A stretch of DNA of 42,788 nt from Planctomycetota bacterium (GCA_003644265.1 QNBX01000017.1:1-42788), one strand, 5' to 3'. Counted from the first letter of the stretch, positions 23,101 through 34,018 are shown. The notes: generated by a model from the letters alone, not told the origin. Program-made: numbers and translations.

Positions 23101-23499
23101 TCACGGGCTGGCGGGGGGCTCGACCCGAGCGTCCACCAGAGCCGCCAGCCGCCCGACCGCGGCGGCGATGTCGCGCAAGGACTCGCGTTGCCCGTCGAGT
23201 CGGTCGGCTTCCAGCAGCTCCGCGTGGCCGCGCACCAGGCCCAGGGGGCCGCGCAGATCGTGGGCCAGCTGAGCCCGGTCCGCCCGGGCGGCGCGCTCGG
23301 CGGCGGCGTCCAGCAGCACGGCGTCCACCTCGCCCGCGGCCAGGCGCGCGCGGGCCGAGGCCTCGTCGACGCAGGGCAGCAACGTGAGGCCGGCCCCGGA
23401 CAGGGCGGCCAGCAGCGCTGGGTCGGCGTGCTCCGGGCTGCGGGCGCCGTCGGGGGCGCGGTCCGCATCCGCGCGGGGCACGACGATGGCGACACGCAT
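23101..23499 (-). CDS. Small protein with receiver-like region and H-box, no ATPase domain
   Basis: The 132-residue protein has a degenerate receiver-like first half (MRVAIVVPRA, then EVDAVLLDAAAE with D64 where a phosphoacceptor might be). The second half is a histidine kinase H-box: QLAHDLRGPLGLVRGHAELL with H80, then IAAAVGRLAALVDA. No ATP-binding domain follows, so it cannot be a complete kinase. The ATG at 23499 has AGGAG nine bases upstream. It is divergent from the patatin-like gene and precedes the OmpR-type regulator gene after 455 bases. It could be a phosphotransfer or kinase-inhibitor-like partner, or a remnant of a longer kinase. Confidence 0.6.
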   Translation of the reverse strand: MRVAIVVPRADADRAPDGARSPEHADPALLAALSGAGLTLLPCVDEASARARLAAGEVDAVLLDAAAERAARADRAQLAHDLRGPLGLVRGHAELLEADRLDGQRESLRDIAAAVGRLAALVDARVEPPASP

Positions 23500-23689
23500 C
23501 AGGGCGGCTCCTGGCGGGAGGGGCAAGGCTCGAGTGCATGGTGGCGGCTGGGGTGCCCGGGGCGCAATCTCCGGCCGCGAAGCTCGCCAGCGCCGGCCGG
23601 GGTATGCTTCGTCGGCCCCACACGACGGGGTGTCTTCGGCGCGGTCTCGCGCTCAATCTGGCCCCCGCAGTGAGCCCCGCATCGAGCGC

Positions 23690-24607
23690 ATGCACGACTC
23701 CGTGAACAGACCTCCGGGGGCGGGCGGCGGCATCACGCTGGTGCTGGGCGGCGGCGGCTTCAAGGGCATGGCCCATGTGGGCGTGCTGCTGGCGCTAGAG
23801 CAGGAGCAAGTGCCCATCGCGGGCATCGTGGGCACCAGCGCCGGGGCCTTGATGGGCGCGTCCTACGCCCAGGTCGGTAGCGCCGAGGAGCTACGCGAGC
23901 TGGTGCTGGCGTTCGTGCATAGCGACGGCTTTCAGAGCAAGGGCTTCGTGGGCTTCGGCGGCGCGCCGTCCAGCGCGCCGTCGTTCATGTCGCGCCTGCT
24001 CACCGGGCTCAAACGCCAGGTGGCGCTGGAGCGCATGTTCCGCCGCAGCTCGGCCTTCGGTGGAGCGGCCCTGCGCTATGTGGTGCACGGCCTCGTGCCC
24101 GCGGGCAAGATCGAAGACCTGCGCCTGCCCCTGTCCATCGCCGCGGTGGACATCGACAGCGGCGAGGAGGTGCTGATGATCGAGGGCGAGCTGCACTCGG
24201 CCGTGCTGGCCAGCTCGTCCGTGCCGGGCTTCTTCCCGCCCGTGGTGCGGGACGGCCGCCAGCTGGTGGACGCCGGCATCGTGAACAACCTGCCCACCCG
24301 GGCGGCCCGCGGACTGGGCACCACGCGGCTGGTGGCCGTGGACCTCTCCGCTGGCATGCTCGAGCAAGCGGACAGCGGTCCTTCGGTGGGCATGGACCTG
24401 CTGCTGCGGGCCCAGGACATCTCGACCTTCCACGCCAACCGCCGGGCGGGCGACCTGGCCGATGTGGTCGTGTGCCCGGATCTGAGCGGGCGCGACTGGC
24501 TCGACCCGTCCGACCCCAGCCACGTCATCGCCGCCGGCGAGCAGGCCACGCTGGCGGCCATGCCCCAGATCCGGGAATTGCTGGGCTCGGCCACCTGGAG
24601 CGGCTGA
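23690..24607 (+). CDS. Patatin-like phospholipase (RssA type)
   Basis: This 305-residue lipid acyl hydrolase has the patatin fold. The oxyanion-hole motif is GGGGFKGMAHVGVL (residues 20-33), the nucleophile is S50 in GTSAGAL, and D194 in LVDAGIVNN completes the Ser-Asp dyad. FFPPVV and NLPTRAARGLG are further family features. There is no signal peptide, so the enzyme is cytoplasmic or membrane-associated. A TATGCT box at 23603-23608 in the 190-base divergent gap is a candidate -10. Substrate and physiological role are not evident. Confidence 0.88.
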   Translation: MHDSVNRPPGAGGGITLVLGGGGFKGMAHVGVLLALEQEQVPIAGIVGTSAGALMGASYAQVGSAEELRELVLAFVHSDGFQSKGFVGFGGAPSSAPSFMSRLLTGLKRQVALERMFRRSSAFGGAALRYVVHGLVPAGKIEDLRLPLSIAAVDIDSGEEVLMIEGELHSAVLASSSVPGFFPPVVRDGRQLVDAGIVNNLPTRAARGLGTTRLVAVDLSAGMLEQADSGPSVGMDLLLRAQDISTFHANRRAGDLADVVVCPDLSGRDWLDPSDPSHVIAAGEQATLAAMPQIRELLGSATWSG

Positions 24608-24732
24608 CCGGCCGCAGGGGGGCACGGGCTCCTGCCAGCCGGTCCGCTGGCCACGTCTTGCGCGTCGCCCTCTTCCTGTGAGACGCTGTGGCGCCTTTTT
24701 CCCGCGGAAAAGCGGCTCGTCAGAGCACGGCC

Positions 24733-26037
24733 ATGGTCTCTCCACTGCACGTTGTCGTCCTGGCCGCCGGGGAGGGTTCCCGCATGGGAGCCGGTCTGCC
24801 CAAGGTGCTGCGCCCGCTCTGGGGCCGGCCCTCGGTGAAGTGGCCCCTGCTGGCGGCCCAGAGCCTGGGCCCCGAGCGTCTGGTGGTGGTCGCCGGCGGC
24901 CGCGGAGAAGAGCCCCTGCGAGCGGCCCTGTCCGAGCATGACGGGCTGACCGTGGTGCGTCAGGTGGATCCGCGCGGCACGGGCCACGCGGTGCTGGCCG
25001 CGCGCCCCGCCCTGGAGGGCGCCCGCGGTGACCTGCTGGTGCTGTACGGCGATGGCCCGCTGGTGACCTCGGAGCTGCTGGCGGCGCTGGTCAGCAGCCA
25101 CCGGCAGAGCGGCGCCGATCTGACTCTGCTGTCGGTGCAGCTGGCCGAGCCCACGGGTTACGGCCGGATTCTGCGCGACGCCGACGGCGCCATGACGGGC
25201 ATCGTCGAAGAAAAGGACGCCACGCCCGAGCAGCGCCAGCTGACGGAGGTGAACGCAGGCCTCTGGATCTTCGACCTGGCCAAGGGGCTGGAGCGCTTGG
25301 CCAGCGTGGGCAGCGACAACGCCGCCGGCGAGATCTACCTGACCGACCTGGTGCAGCAGACCGTGGCCGCCGGGGGAGAGGTGGCGGCCCTGGCCTGGGA
25401 TCGCCCCGAGGACGTGCTGGGCTTCAACAACCACGCTGAGCTGGCCCGGGCGCGCTCCATCCTCCGACGCCGCATCCTGGACGCCCACTTGGCCGCCGGG
25501 GTCGAGATCGTCGATCCAGACAGCACCTTCGTGGATGCTGACGTCGAGCTGGCGCCCGGCGCCACGATCCAGCCCTGCACCGTCATCGAGGGCCGCGTGC
25601 GCGTGGCCGCCGGCTGCTCGGTGGGCCCCTTCGCGCGGCTGCGCAACGGCACCCGCTTGGATGCGGGCGCCAAGGTGGGCAACTTCACCGAGACCAAGCA
25701 GGCCCACCTGGGACCCGGCGTGAAGGCCGGCCACCTCAGCTACCTGGGCGACACCGTGGTGGGAGCGGGCACGAACATCGGCGCGGGGACCATCACCGCC
25801 AACTACGATGGCCACGCCAAGCACAAGACGGTCATCGGCGTCGGGGCCTTCATCGGCAGCGGCACGGTGCTCGTGGCTCCCACGCATGTGGGCGATGGCG
25901 CCTTGACCGGGGCGGGCTCCGTCGTGACGCGTGACAGCTCCCTACCTGACGGCTCGGTCTGGGTGGGAGTGCCCGCCCGGCAGCTGCAGCAGCTGGCGGA
26001 CAAGACGAGCAAGCGCGCACGACCGGAGACGTCCTGA
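24733..26037 (+). CDS. glmU: Bifunctional GlmU, UDP-GlcNAc synthesis
   Basis: The 434-residue enzyme acetylates glucosamine 1-phosphate and then couples the product to UTP, giving UDP-GlcNAc for peptidoglycan and lipid A. The N-terminal pyrophosphorylase has LAAGEGSRMGAGLPKVLRPL, DPRGTGHAVLAARPAL, YGDGPL, EEKDA, VNAGLW and FNNHAEL. The C-terminal left-handed beta-helix has RLRNGTRLDAGAKVGNFTE and ITANYDGHAKHKTVIG. It is about 20 residues shorter than the E. coli enzyme. ATG 24733 was chosen because MVSPLHVVVLAAGEG is the usual distance from the start to the signature; the longer frame adds an unconserved tail. Its TGA overlaps the prs start (TGATG). UDP-GlcNAc made here is the substrate of LpxA. 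Confidence 0.95.
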   Translation: MVSPLHVVVLAAGEGSRMGAGLPKVLRPLWGRPSVKWPLLAAQSLGPERLVVVAGGRGEEPLRAALSEHDGLTVVRQVDPRGTGHAVLAARPALEGARGDLLVLYGDGPLVTSELLAALVSSHRQSGADLTLLSVQLAEPTGYGRILRDADGAMTGIVEEKDATPEQRQLTEVNAGLWIFDLAKGLERLASVGSDNAAGEIYLTDLVQQTVAAGGEVAALAWDRPEDVLGFNNHAELARARSILRRRILDAHLAAGVEIVDPDSTFVDADVELAPGATIQPCTVIEGRVRVAAGCSVGPFARLRNGTRLDAGAKVGNFTETKQAHLGPGVKAGHLSYLGDTVVGAGTNIGAGTITANYDGHAKHKTVIGVGAFIGSGTVLVAPTHVGDGALTGAGSVVTRDSSLPDGSVWVGVPARQLQQLADKTSKRARPETS

Positions 26038-26984
26038 TGCTCAGCAGCTACAGCGGACTTGCCCTGCTCTCCGGGACGGCGCACCCCGCGCTGGCCGGGG
26101 ACATCTCGTCCGTGCTCGAGCACCCGCTCTGCCAGGCTGACGTGGGGCGCTTCCCCGACGGCGAGGTGAACATCAAGCTGAGCGAGGACGTGCGCGGCAA
26201 GGACGTCTTCATCATTCAGCCCACCTGCCCCCCGGTGAACGAGAACCTGGTGGAGCTGCTGGCCCTGATCGACTGCTGCAAGCGCAGCTCGGTGGGGCGC
26301 ATCACGGCGGTCATGCCGTACTTCGGCTACGCCCGCAAGGATCGCAAGGACGAGGGCCGCGTGCCCATCACCGCCAAGCTGGTGGCGGACTGCCTGGTGA
26401 CGGCGGGCGTCGATCGCGTCATCGCCATGGACCTGCACGCGCCGCAGATCCAGGGCTTCTTCAACGTGCCGGTGGATCACCTCTACGCCAAGCCGGTCTT
26501 CAGGGATCGCTTCAAGCACCTGGACCGCGAGACCACCGTGGTGGTGGCGCCGGACGCTGGCGGCATCAAGATGGCGCGGGCCTACGCCACCATGCTGGGC
26601 ATGACCTTCGCCATCATCGACAAGCGCCGCATGGGCCCCGACGAGGTGGTCTCCGAGCACCTCATCGGCGATGTGGACGGCAAGGACGTGATCATCGTGG
26701 ACGACCTGATCGCCACGGCCGGCACCATCGTCGACGCCGCCCGCCGCTGCCGCGAGCACGGCGCCAAGGGCGTCACTCTGGCCGCCACCCACGGCGTCTT
26801 CGCCGGTCCGGCGCTCGACCGCCTCGCGGTGGCCGAGGTCGATTGTGTCATCGTCACCGACTCCGTGCGCCCCCTCGCCAACTACCCCGATTCGATCGAG
26901 CTGCTGTCGGTCGCGCCCCTGCTGGCCGAAGCCATCCATCGCATCCACGTCTGCCGTTCCGTGAGCTCGCTGTTCGTCGACTGA
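26037..26984 (+). CDS. prs: Ribose-phosphate pyrophosphokinase
   Basis: The 315-residue enzyme makes PRPP from ribose 5-phosphate and ATP, for nucleotides, His, Trp and NAD. The motifs are RFPDGEVNIKLSEDVRGKD, MPYFGYARKDRKDEGRVPIT (ATP loop), VIAMDLHAPQIQGFF (metal-binding), VVVAPDAGGIKMARAYA, and the PRPP loop VIIVDDLIATAGTIVDAA. The length is standard. It begins on the last base of the glmU stop. The order glmU-prs-rplY-pth is widespread in bacteria. Confidence 0.97.
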   Translation: MLSSYSGLALLSGTAHPALAGDISSVLEHPLCQADVGRFPDGEVNIKLSEDVRGKDVFIIQPTCPPVNENLVELLALIDCCKRSSVGRITAVMPYFGYARKDRKDEGRVPITAKLVADCLVTAGVDRVIAMDLHAPQIQGFFNVPVDHLYAKPVFRDRFKHLDRETTVVVAPDAGGIKMARAYATMLGMTFAIIDKRRMGPDEVVSEHLIGDVDGKDVIIVDDLIATAGTIVDAARRCREHGAKGVTLAATHGVFAGPALDRLAVAEVDCVIVTDSVRPLANYPDSIELLSVAPLLAEAIHRIHVCRSVSSLFVD

Positions 26985-27017
26985 CGACCTCGCGCGCCCC
27001 TACAGGATTACAGGACC

Positions 27018-27701
27018 ATGAGCACTCTCACGACCCTCGAGACCCAGGCCCGCCCGGGCGTTGGTTCCCGCGCTTCCCGCAAGGCCCGTAACGACGGTTT
27101 CGTGCCCGTCAACATCTACGGCCACGGGCAGTCCAACGCGTCCCTTACGATCAAGACCCACGATCTGGTCATGGCGCTGAACACCACGGCCCAGATCTTC
27201 ACCCTCACGGTGGACGGCAAGGACGAGTCCTGCCTGGTGCGCGAGGTGCAGTACGACACCTACGGTCAGTACGTGCTGCACGTCGACTTCACGCGCATCG
27301 ACATGAGCGAGGAGGTCCACGTGGACGTCCAGCTCGAGTTCCGCGGACACCCCGTGGGTGTGGCCGAGGGCGGCCAGCAGGTCACGCACCACGCGTCCCT
27401 GGCGGTCGTCTGCCGCGCTGACGCCATCCCCGAGACGGTCCTGCTGGACATCGCCGCGATCGAGATCGGGTCCGTGCTCCACGCCGGCGAGATCGAGATG
27501 CCCGCGGGTGTCAAGCTCGACGAGTCCAAGATGGGTGTGGACGAGCCGATCATCGGCGTGGCCGCGCCGAAGGCCGAGGAGCCAGAGGTCGAGGAGGAGG
27601 CCGAGGCCGAGGGCGAAGGCGAAGGCGCCGAGGGCGAGGCTGGCGGCGAGAGCGGCGACGCGAAGGCCAGCGACGGCGGCAAGGGCAAGGGCGAGGGCTG
27701 A
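27018..27701 (+). CDS. rplY: Ribosomal protein bL25 (CTC/TL5 type) with acidic tail
   Basis: The 227-residue protein is the long CTC form that binds 5S rRNA. SRASRKARNDGFVPVNIYGH is the family N-terminal motif. VREVQYDTYGQYVLHVDFTR belongs to the 5S-binding domain, and the beta-rich C domain ends with PIIGVAAPKAEE. Residues 184-227 form a strongly acidic Glu/Gly tail with a short GKGKGEG end. It lies 33 bases after prs and four before pth. AGGA precedes the ATG at short spacing. Confidence 0.95.
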   Translation: MSTLTTLETQARPGVGSRASRKARNDGFVPVNIYGHGQSNASLTIKTHDLVMALNTTAQIFTLTVDGKDESCLVREVQYDTYGQYVLHVDFTRIDMSEEVHVDVQLEFRGHPVGVAEGGQQVTHHASLAVVCRADAIPETVLLDIAAIEIGSVLHAGEIEMPAGVKLDESKMGVDEPIIGVAAPKAEEPEVEEEAEAEGEGEGAEGEAGGESGDAKASDGGKGKGEG

Positions 27702-27705
27702 GCCC

Positions 27706-28290
27706 GTGCCCAGCCCGAGGACCCGTCTGGTCCTCGGGCTGGGCAATCCCGGCTCGGAGTACGACGGCACCCGGCACAACGTCGGCTGGGCGGTCCTGGA
27801 CCGCCTGGCCGACGGCCTCGGCGCGGCGTTTGCCCAGCGCGGACGGGCCCAGGTGGCCCGGGCCCAGCTGCCCGGGCCCCGCGAGCAGCCCGTGACGGTG
27901 CTGCTGGCCAAGCCAACCACCTTCATGAACCGCTCCGGTCGGGCGGCCCGCGATCTGCTGGCCGACCTGGACGGCCCGGTGGATCTGCTGGTGATCTGCG
28001 ACGACTTCCACCTGCCCCTGGGGCGCCTGCGGGCCCGCTCCAAGGGCTCGGCAGGGGGCCAGAACGGCCTGGCCGACGTGATCGCCATGACGGATCGGGA
28101 CGTGCCACGGCTGCGGGTGGGCATCGGCGATCCGGGCCGGGTGCCGGCCGAGGAGTACGTCCTGCGGCCCTTCAAGCGCGGCGAGCAGAAGCAGGTGGAG
28201 GAGCTGCTGGTGCAGGCCGCGGAGGCCCTGTCCGAGTGGCTCGTACACGGCGACATGGCCCGGCTGCAGCAGGCGGTCAACCCCTCCTGA
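27706..28290 (+). CDS. pth: Peptidyl-tRNA hydrolase
   Basis: The 194-residue enzyme releases peptides from stalled peptidyl-tRNA. LVLGLGNPGSEYDGTRHNVG gives the substrate Asn14 and catalytic His24. KPTTFMNRSG, CDDFHLPLGRLRARSKGSAG and GGQNGLADVI follow; the last is usually GGHNGL, so His is replaced by Gln here. The start is GTG 27706, four bases after the rplY stop with GAGGG upstream; no ATG is available near the N terminus. About 270 bases separate it from the S6-S18 gene, which has its own promoter. Confidence 0.94.
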   Translation: MPSPRTRLVLGLGNPGSEYDGTRHNVGWAVLDRLADGLGAAFAQRGRAQVARAQLPGPREQPVTVLLAKPTTFMNRSGRAARDLLADLDGPVDLLVICDDFHLPLGRLRARSKGSAGGQNGLADVIAMTDRDVPRLRVGIGDPGRVPAEEYVLRPFKRGEQKQVEELLVQAAEALSEWLVHGDMARLQQAVNPS

Positions 28291-28347
28291 GCCGCGCTCG
28301 GGCCCCTGTCCCAGCCCGCTCCGGGGCCACCGTCGGCGCCGCTCGCC

Positions 28348-28376
28348 TTGCGCGCCAGGGGGAGCTGATGTACGGT
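28348..28376 (+). promoter_or_regulatory. Sigma-70 type promoter for the S6-S18/L9 unit
   Basis: TTGCGC (28348-28353) and TACGGT (28371-28376) are separated by exactly 17 bases. The predicted start near 28,383 gives a leader of about 180 bases before the fusion gene. This is the best -35/-10 pair I found in the window. Confidence 0.5.
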
Positions 28377-28561
28377 CTCCGGCTTCCCATCCCCCGGTCA
28401 ATCGGCCCGGTTCGGGACCCCACACGGACTCATCAGGCGCTGCGGCGGCTGGCTGATCCGCCGCGAGGGGCCCGCTCCAGATCGGCTGGCCCGCCCGGGT
28501 GGGCGGCAGCTCCGGCACGACGCCGTGGCGCCGCGCCGCCCCCAGACCAAGGGAGACCGCA
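28377..28561 (+). promoter_or_regulatory. Structured 5' leader of the S6-S18 gene
   Basis: The leader contains a 7-bp stem (gcggcgg 28442-28448 with ccgccgc 28458-28464) and a 6-bp stem with four-base loop (ccgccc 28491-28496 with gggcgg 28501-28506). In many bacteria the S6:S18 complex binds an rpsF leader hairpin with an exposed CCG and represses its own synthesis. This leader could hold such an element, but I cannot assign the bulged CCG with confidence. GGGAG (28550-28554) is the Shine-Dalgarno. Confidence 0.35.
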
Positions 28562-29167
28562 GTGAAGCACTACGAAGGCATGTTCATCCTCCACAACCGC
28601 GACCTGACGTCCTCGTCTGCGTCGGAGGAGGAGGGTGAGGAGAAGGTCACGCCGCCCACCCCCGAGGAGGTCGTCAATGGCCTGATCGAGAAGGTCGGCG
28701 GCACGGTCGAGCACACGCTGCTCTGGGCCAACCGCAAGCTGAGCTACTCCATCAAGGGCAATCAGACCGGCACCTATGTGCTGTGCTGGTTCAGCTGTGA
28801 GCACACCGTGCCCGCCGAGCTGGACCGCGAGGTGAGCCTGTCGGACCGCCTGCTGCGCCACATGCTCATCGCCGTGCCCGGGGTGCCGGAGGAGTCCGAG
28901 CTGCCCGGCCCGCTCAACGAGCCCACCGGTCGGCGCAGCCGCGCAGACCTCGACATGCCCATCGAGACCCCTGACGGCGAGAAGCCGCTCAAGGTCTGGG
29001 ACATGCTCGACTACAAGAACCCGCAGATCCTGCGTCGCATGATCTCCGCGCAGGGCAAGCTGTTCTCGCGCGTGCGGACCAATCTCGAGGGCAAGAACCA
29101 GCGCCGCCTGCGGCGCGAGGTGTTCCGCGCCCGCAACATGGCCCTGCTGCCCTTCGTCGGCCGCTGA
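28562..29167 (+). CDS. rpsF-rpsR: Ribosomal protein bS6-bS18 fusion
   Basis: The protein has 201 residues. Residues 1-106 are bS6: MKHYEGMFIL, WANRKLSYSIKGNQTGTYVL and DRLLRHMLIAV, with an acidic insertion at 16-33 that lengthens the first loop. A Pro/Arg-rich linker spans 107-143. Residues 144-201 are bS18: LDYKNPQILRRMISAQGKLF, then NLEGKNQRRLRREVFRARNM and ALLPFVGR, matching the S18 core (LxYKxxxLLxxFIxxxGKI ... RARxMALLPF). S6 and S18 normally form a heterodimer on the 30S platform and lie in one operon, rpsF-rpsR-rplI. Here no separate rpsR occurs in the 19-base gap before rplI. The GTG start has GGGAG seven bases upstream. Confidence 0.9.
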   Translation: MKHYEGMFILHNRDLTSSSASEEEGEEKVTPPTPEEVVNGLIEKVGGTVEHTLLWANRKLSYSIKGNQTGTYVLCWFSCEHTVPAELDREVSLSDRLLRHMLIAVPGVPEESELPGPLNEPTGRRSRADLDMPIETPDGEKPLKVWDMLDYKNPQILRRMISAQGKLFSRVRTNLEGKNQRRLRREVFRARNMALLPFVGR

Positions 29168-29186
29168 GCGGCAGGAGAGAGACACC

Positions 29187-29783
29187 ATGAAACTGCTGCT
29201 GCTCGAATCAGTCGATGGCCTGGGACGGCCCGGCGACCAAGTGGACGTGAAGCCTGGCTTCGCGCGGAACTACCTCGTGCCCCAGGGCAAGGCCGTGCGC
29301 GTCAGCCCCGACACGCTGCGCATGCTCGGTCGCCTGCAGGAGAAGGCCGAGGCCGAAGAGCGCGCCCTGGTCTCCAGCATGCAAGAGCTGGCCGCCAAGG
29401 TGGACGGGTTCGCTGTCAAGGTGAACGCCCGCGCCACCGAGGAGGGCCACCTCTTCGGATCGGTCACCGAGAAGGACGTGCACGCCGCCATGGCGGCCGC
29501 CGGTTGGACGGAGCTGACCGTCCGGCAGGTGCGCATGCACGGCCACCTCAAGGAGGCCGGTGAGCACGAGGTCGAACTGCACCTGTTCGGTGAGATCGAG
29601 GCCAAGGTCATGGTCACGATCGTCCCGGTGGACTCGGATGGCTACGCCGTCGAACTCGAAGAGTTCGAGGACGATGACGAGGGCGGCGAGGCAGGCGAGG
29701 GCGATGCCTCCACGGGCAACGCCGCGACCGAGACCCCGGCCGACGGCAGCAGCCCCGAGGCCGCGGCCACTGTCGACGCCTGA
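29187..29783 (+). CDS. rplI: Ribosomal protein bL9 with acidic tail
   Basis: The 198-residue protein has the bL9 N domain (MKLLLLESVDGLGRPGDQVD, VKPGFARNYLVPQGKAVRV), the long connecting helix around 45-75, and the C domain (EEGHLFGSVTEKDVHAAMAA). Normal bL9 is about 150 residues; residues 153-198 are an added acidic, then Ala/Thr-rich tail (ELEEFEDDDEGGEAGEGD). AGGAGAGA precedes the ATG. It is cotranscribed with the S6-S18 gene. Confidence 0.95.
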   Translation: MKLLLLESVDGLGRPGDQVDVKPGFARNYLVPQGKAVRVSPDTLRMLGRLQEKAEAEERALVSSMQELAAKVDGFAVKVNARATEEGHLFGSVTEKDVHAAMAAAGWTELTVRQVRMHGHLKEAGEHEVELHLFGEIEAKVMVTIVPVDSDGYAVELEEFEDDDEGGEAGEGDASTGNAATETPADGSSPEAAATVDA

Positions 29784-29840
29784 GCCTTCCTCCCGGACGC
29801 GTCTGCTTGTGCTCGGGCGCGTCTCGGGGGGCGAGGCTGC

Positions 29841-29846
29841 TAGACT
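29841..29846 (+). promoter_or_regulatory. -10-like box TAGACT upstream of dnaB
   Basis: TAGACT preceded by CTGC lies about 150 bases before the dnaB start, in the 211-base gap after rplI. No matching -35 is visible. It may give dnaB its own transcript. Confidence 0.3.
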
Positions 29847-29947
29847 GGGCGCGCGCGCACCCTGGCGGTCGGGGAGCGCTCCTCCGTAAGGGTTGGGACG
29901 CGTCGCGATTCTCGTCGCGGTCGTGGTCGAGTCCTGACGGCTCACAC

Positions 29948-29975
29948 GCAGTCACGCCCCGCGCGGGGTGACTGC
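29948..29975 (+). promoter_or_regulatory. Strong hairpin in the dnaB leader
   Basis: gcagtca (29948-29954) pairs with tgactgc (29969-29975), and the inner cccc/gggg pairs close a small gcgc loop with one or two bulged bases, about 11 pairs in all. No T-tract follows. It lies 20 bases before ATG 29995 and contains the alternative GTG 29968. It could be an attenuator, a Rho-linked terminator or a translation-limiting structure. Confidence 0.4.
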
Positions 29976-29994
29976 CCGGCGGGCGGGTGTGCAG

Positions 29995-31386
29995 ATGGAC
30001 GCGAGCGAAATCCCGGATCGGCTCCCACCGCAGAACCTGGACGCAGAGCAGTGCGTGCTGGGGGCCATGCTGTTGCACCGCGAGGCCATCGGCGAGGTGC
30101 TGCTGCACCTCACGCCGGAGGACTTCTACTCGCCCATTCACGGCGAGGTCTTCAGCGTCCTGTCGGAGCTGTATGACGACAACCGCCCGGTCGACCTGCT
30201 GCTGGCGGTGGAGGAGCTGAAGAGCCGCGGCTCGCTCGAGAAGGTCGGCGGCGTGCCCGTGCTGGCCGCGCTGATGGAGACCGTGCACTCGGCGGCCAAC
30301 GCCGAGGCCTACGCCAAGCTGGTGCGCGCGGCGTCGGAGAAGCGCCGACTGGTGGTGGCGGCCACCGAGATCCTGACCCAGTGCTACCGCGTCGACGGCG
30401 CGCCGGTCGAAGAGCTGGTGGAGAAGGCCGAGCAGGCCGTGTTCGAGGTCTCGCGCGGGCGCTCGTCCCAGGACATCGCCAGCATGAAGGACCTGGTGAA
30501 GACCGCCGTGGAGCGCATCGACAAGCTCCAGGATCAGGACAACGACGTCACCAGCGGCCTCTCGACGCATTACTCCGACCTCGACCGCATGCTGGACGGC
30601 TTGGCGCCGGGCTCGCTGTACGTGCTGGCCGGGCGCCCCTCCATGGGCAAGAGCAGCTTCGCCACCAGCGTGCTCTCCAACATCTGCATCCGCGACGGCA
30701 AGCCCGCCATGCTGTTCACGCTGGAGGTGCCGGCCGAGAAGATCGCCGAGAACATGCTCTGCTCCAACGCGGCCGTGGAGGTGCAGCGCCTGCTGCGCGG
30801 GCAGCTCTCCAACGACGAGTACGCGCGCGTGCCGGTGGCGGCCGGCAAGCTCAGCAAGGCGCCGCTGTTTGTCGACGACACGCCGGCCATCTCGCTCACG
30901 CGTCTGCGCTCGCTGTCGCGTCGCATGGCCACCCGGCTGGAGGGTCGGGGCGAGGAGCTCGGCCTGATCGTGGTGGACTACCTGCAGCTGATGACGCTGG
31001 GCGGTCCGGCGGAGAGCCGGCAGATCGAGATCTCGCGTCTGTCGGCCGGCCTCAAGCAGCTGGCCCGCGAGCTGATGGTGCCGGTCATCGCGCTGAGCCA
31101 GCTGAATCGCGCCGTGGAGGCGCGCCAGGACAAGCGCCCGCTCATGGGCGACCTGCGTGAGTCGGGCTCCATCGAGCAGGACGCCGACGCGATCCTGCTC
31201 GTGTTCCGCAAGGAGTACTACTTTCCGGACGACGTGGCGGCCAAGGGCAAGGCAGAGATCATCGTGGCCAAGAATCGTAACGGCCCCACGGGCGTGGCCG
31301 AGCTGAACTTCCACGCCGCCTGGATGCGCTTCGAGAACGCGCACCATTTTCCCGAGTCCGCGGCGCCCAGCGTGCCGTCTTTCTGA
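29995..31386 (+). CDS. dnaB: Replicative DNA helicase DnaB
   Basis: The 463-residue hexameric helicase unwinds DNA at the replication fork. The N domain begins PPQNLDAEQCVLGAMLLHRE. The RecA-like domain has Walker A AGRPSMGKSS (residues 212-221), Walker B LIVVDYLQLM, ALSQLNRAVE, and the DLRESGSIEQDADAILLVFR block with the arginine finger region. There is no intein. The usual SLEMS segment reads TLEVPAEKIAENMLC. ATG 29995 gives the normal N-terminal length; GTG 29968 sits inside a hairpin and is less likely. The gene closes the conserved rpsF-rplI-dnaB block, with bamA 16 bases on. Confidence 0.96.
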   Translation: MDASEIPDRLPPQNLDAEQCVLGAMLLHREAIGEVLLHLTPEDFYSPIHGEVFSVLSELYDDNRPVDLLLAVEELKSRGSLEKVGGVPVLAALMETVHSAANAEAYAKLVRAASEKRRLVVAATEILTQCYRVDGAPVEELVEKAEQAVFEVSRGRSSQDIASMKDLVKTAVERIDKLQDQDNDVTSGLSTHYSDLDRMLDGLAPGSLYVLAGRPSMGKSSFATSVLSNICIRDGKPAMLFTLEVPAEKIAENMLCSNAAVEVQRLLRGQLSNDEYARVPVAAGKLSKAPLFVDDTPAISLTRLRSLSRRMATRLEGRGEELGLIVVDYLQLMTLGGPAESRQIEISRLSAGLKQLARELMVPVIALSQLNRAVEARQDKRPLMGDLRESGSIEQDADAILLVFRKEYYFPDDVAAKGKAEIIVAKNRNGPTGVAELNFHAAWMRFENAHHFPESAAPSVPSF

Positions 31387-31402
31387 GCGCCAGCCCCTGC
31401 CC

Positions 31403-34018
<2,616 letters not shown>

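Noticed and set aside
24695..24720. T5 run after CTGTGGCGCC before glmU as a terminator of the patatin-like gene
   Set aside because: No stem of useful length precedes the T-run, and the CCGCGG palindrome follows it, so it does not fit an intrinsic terminator.
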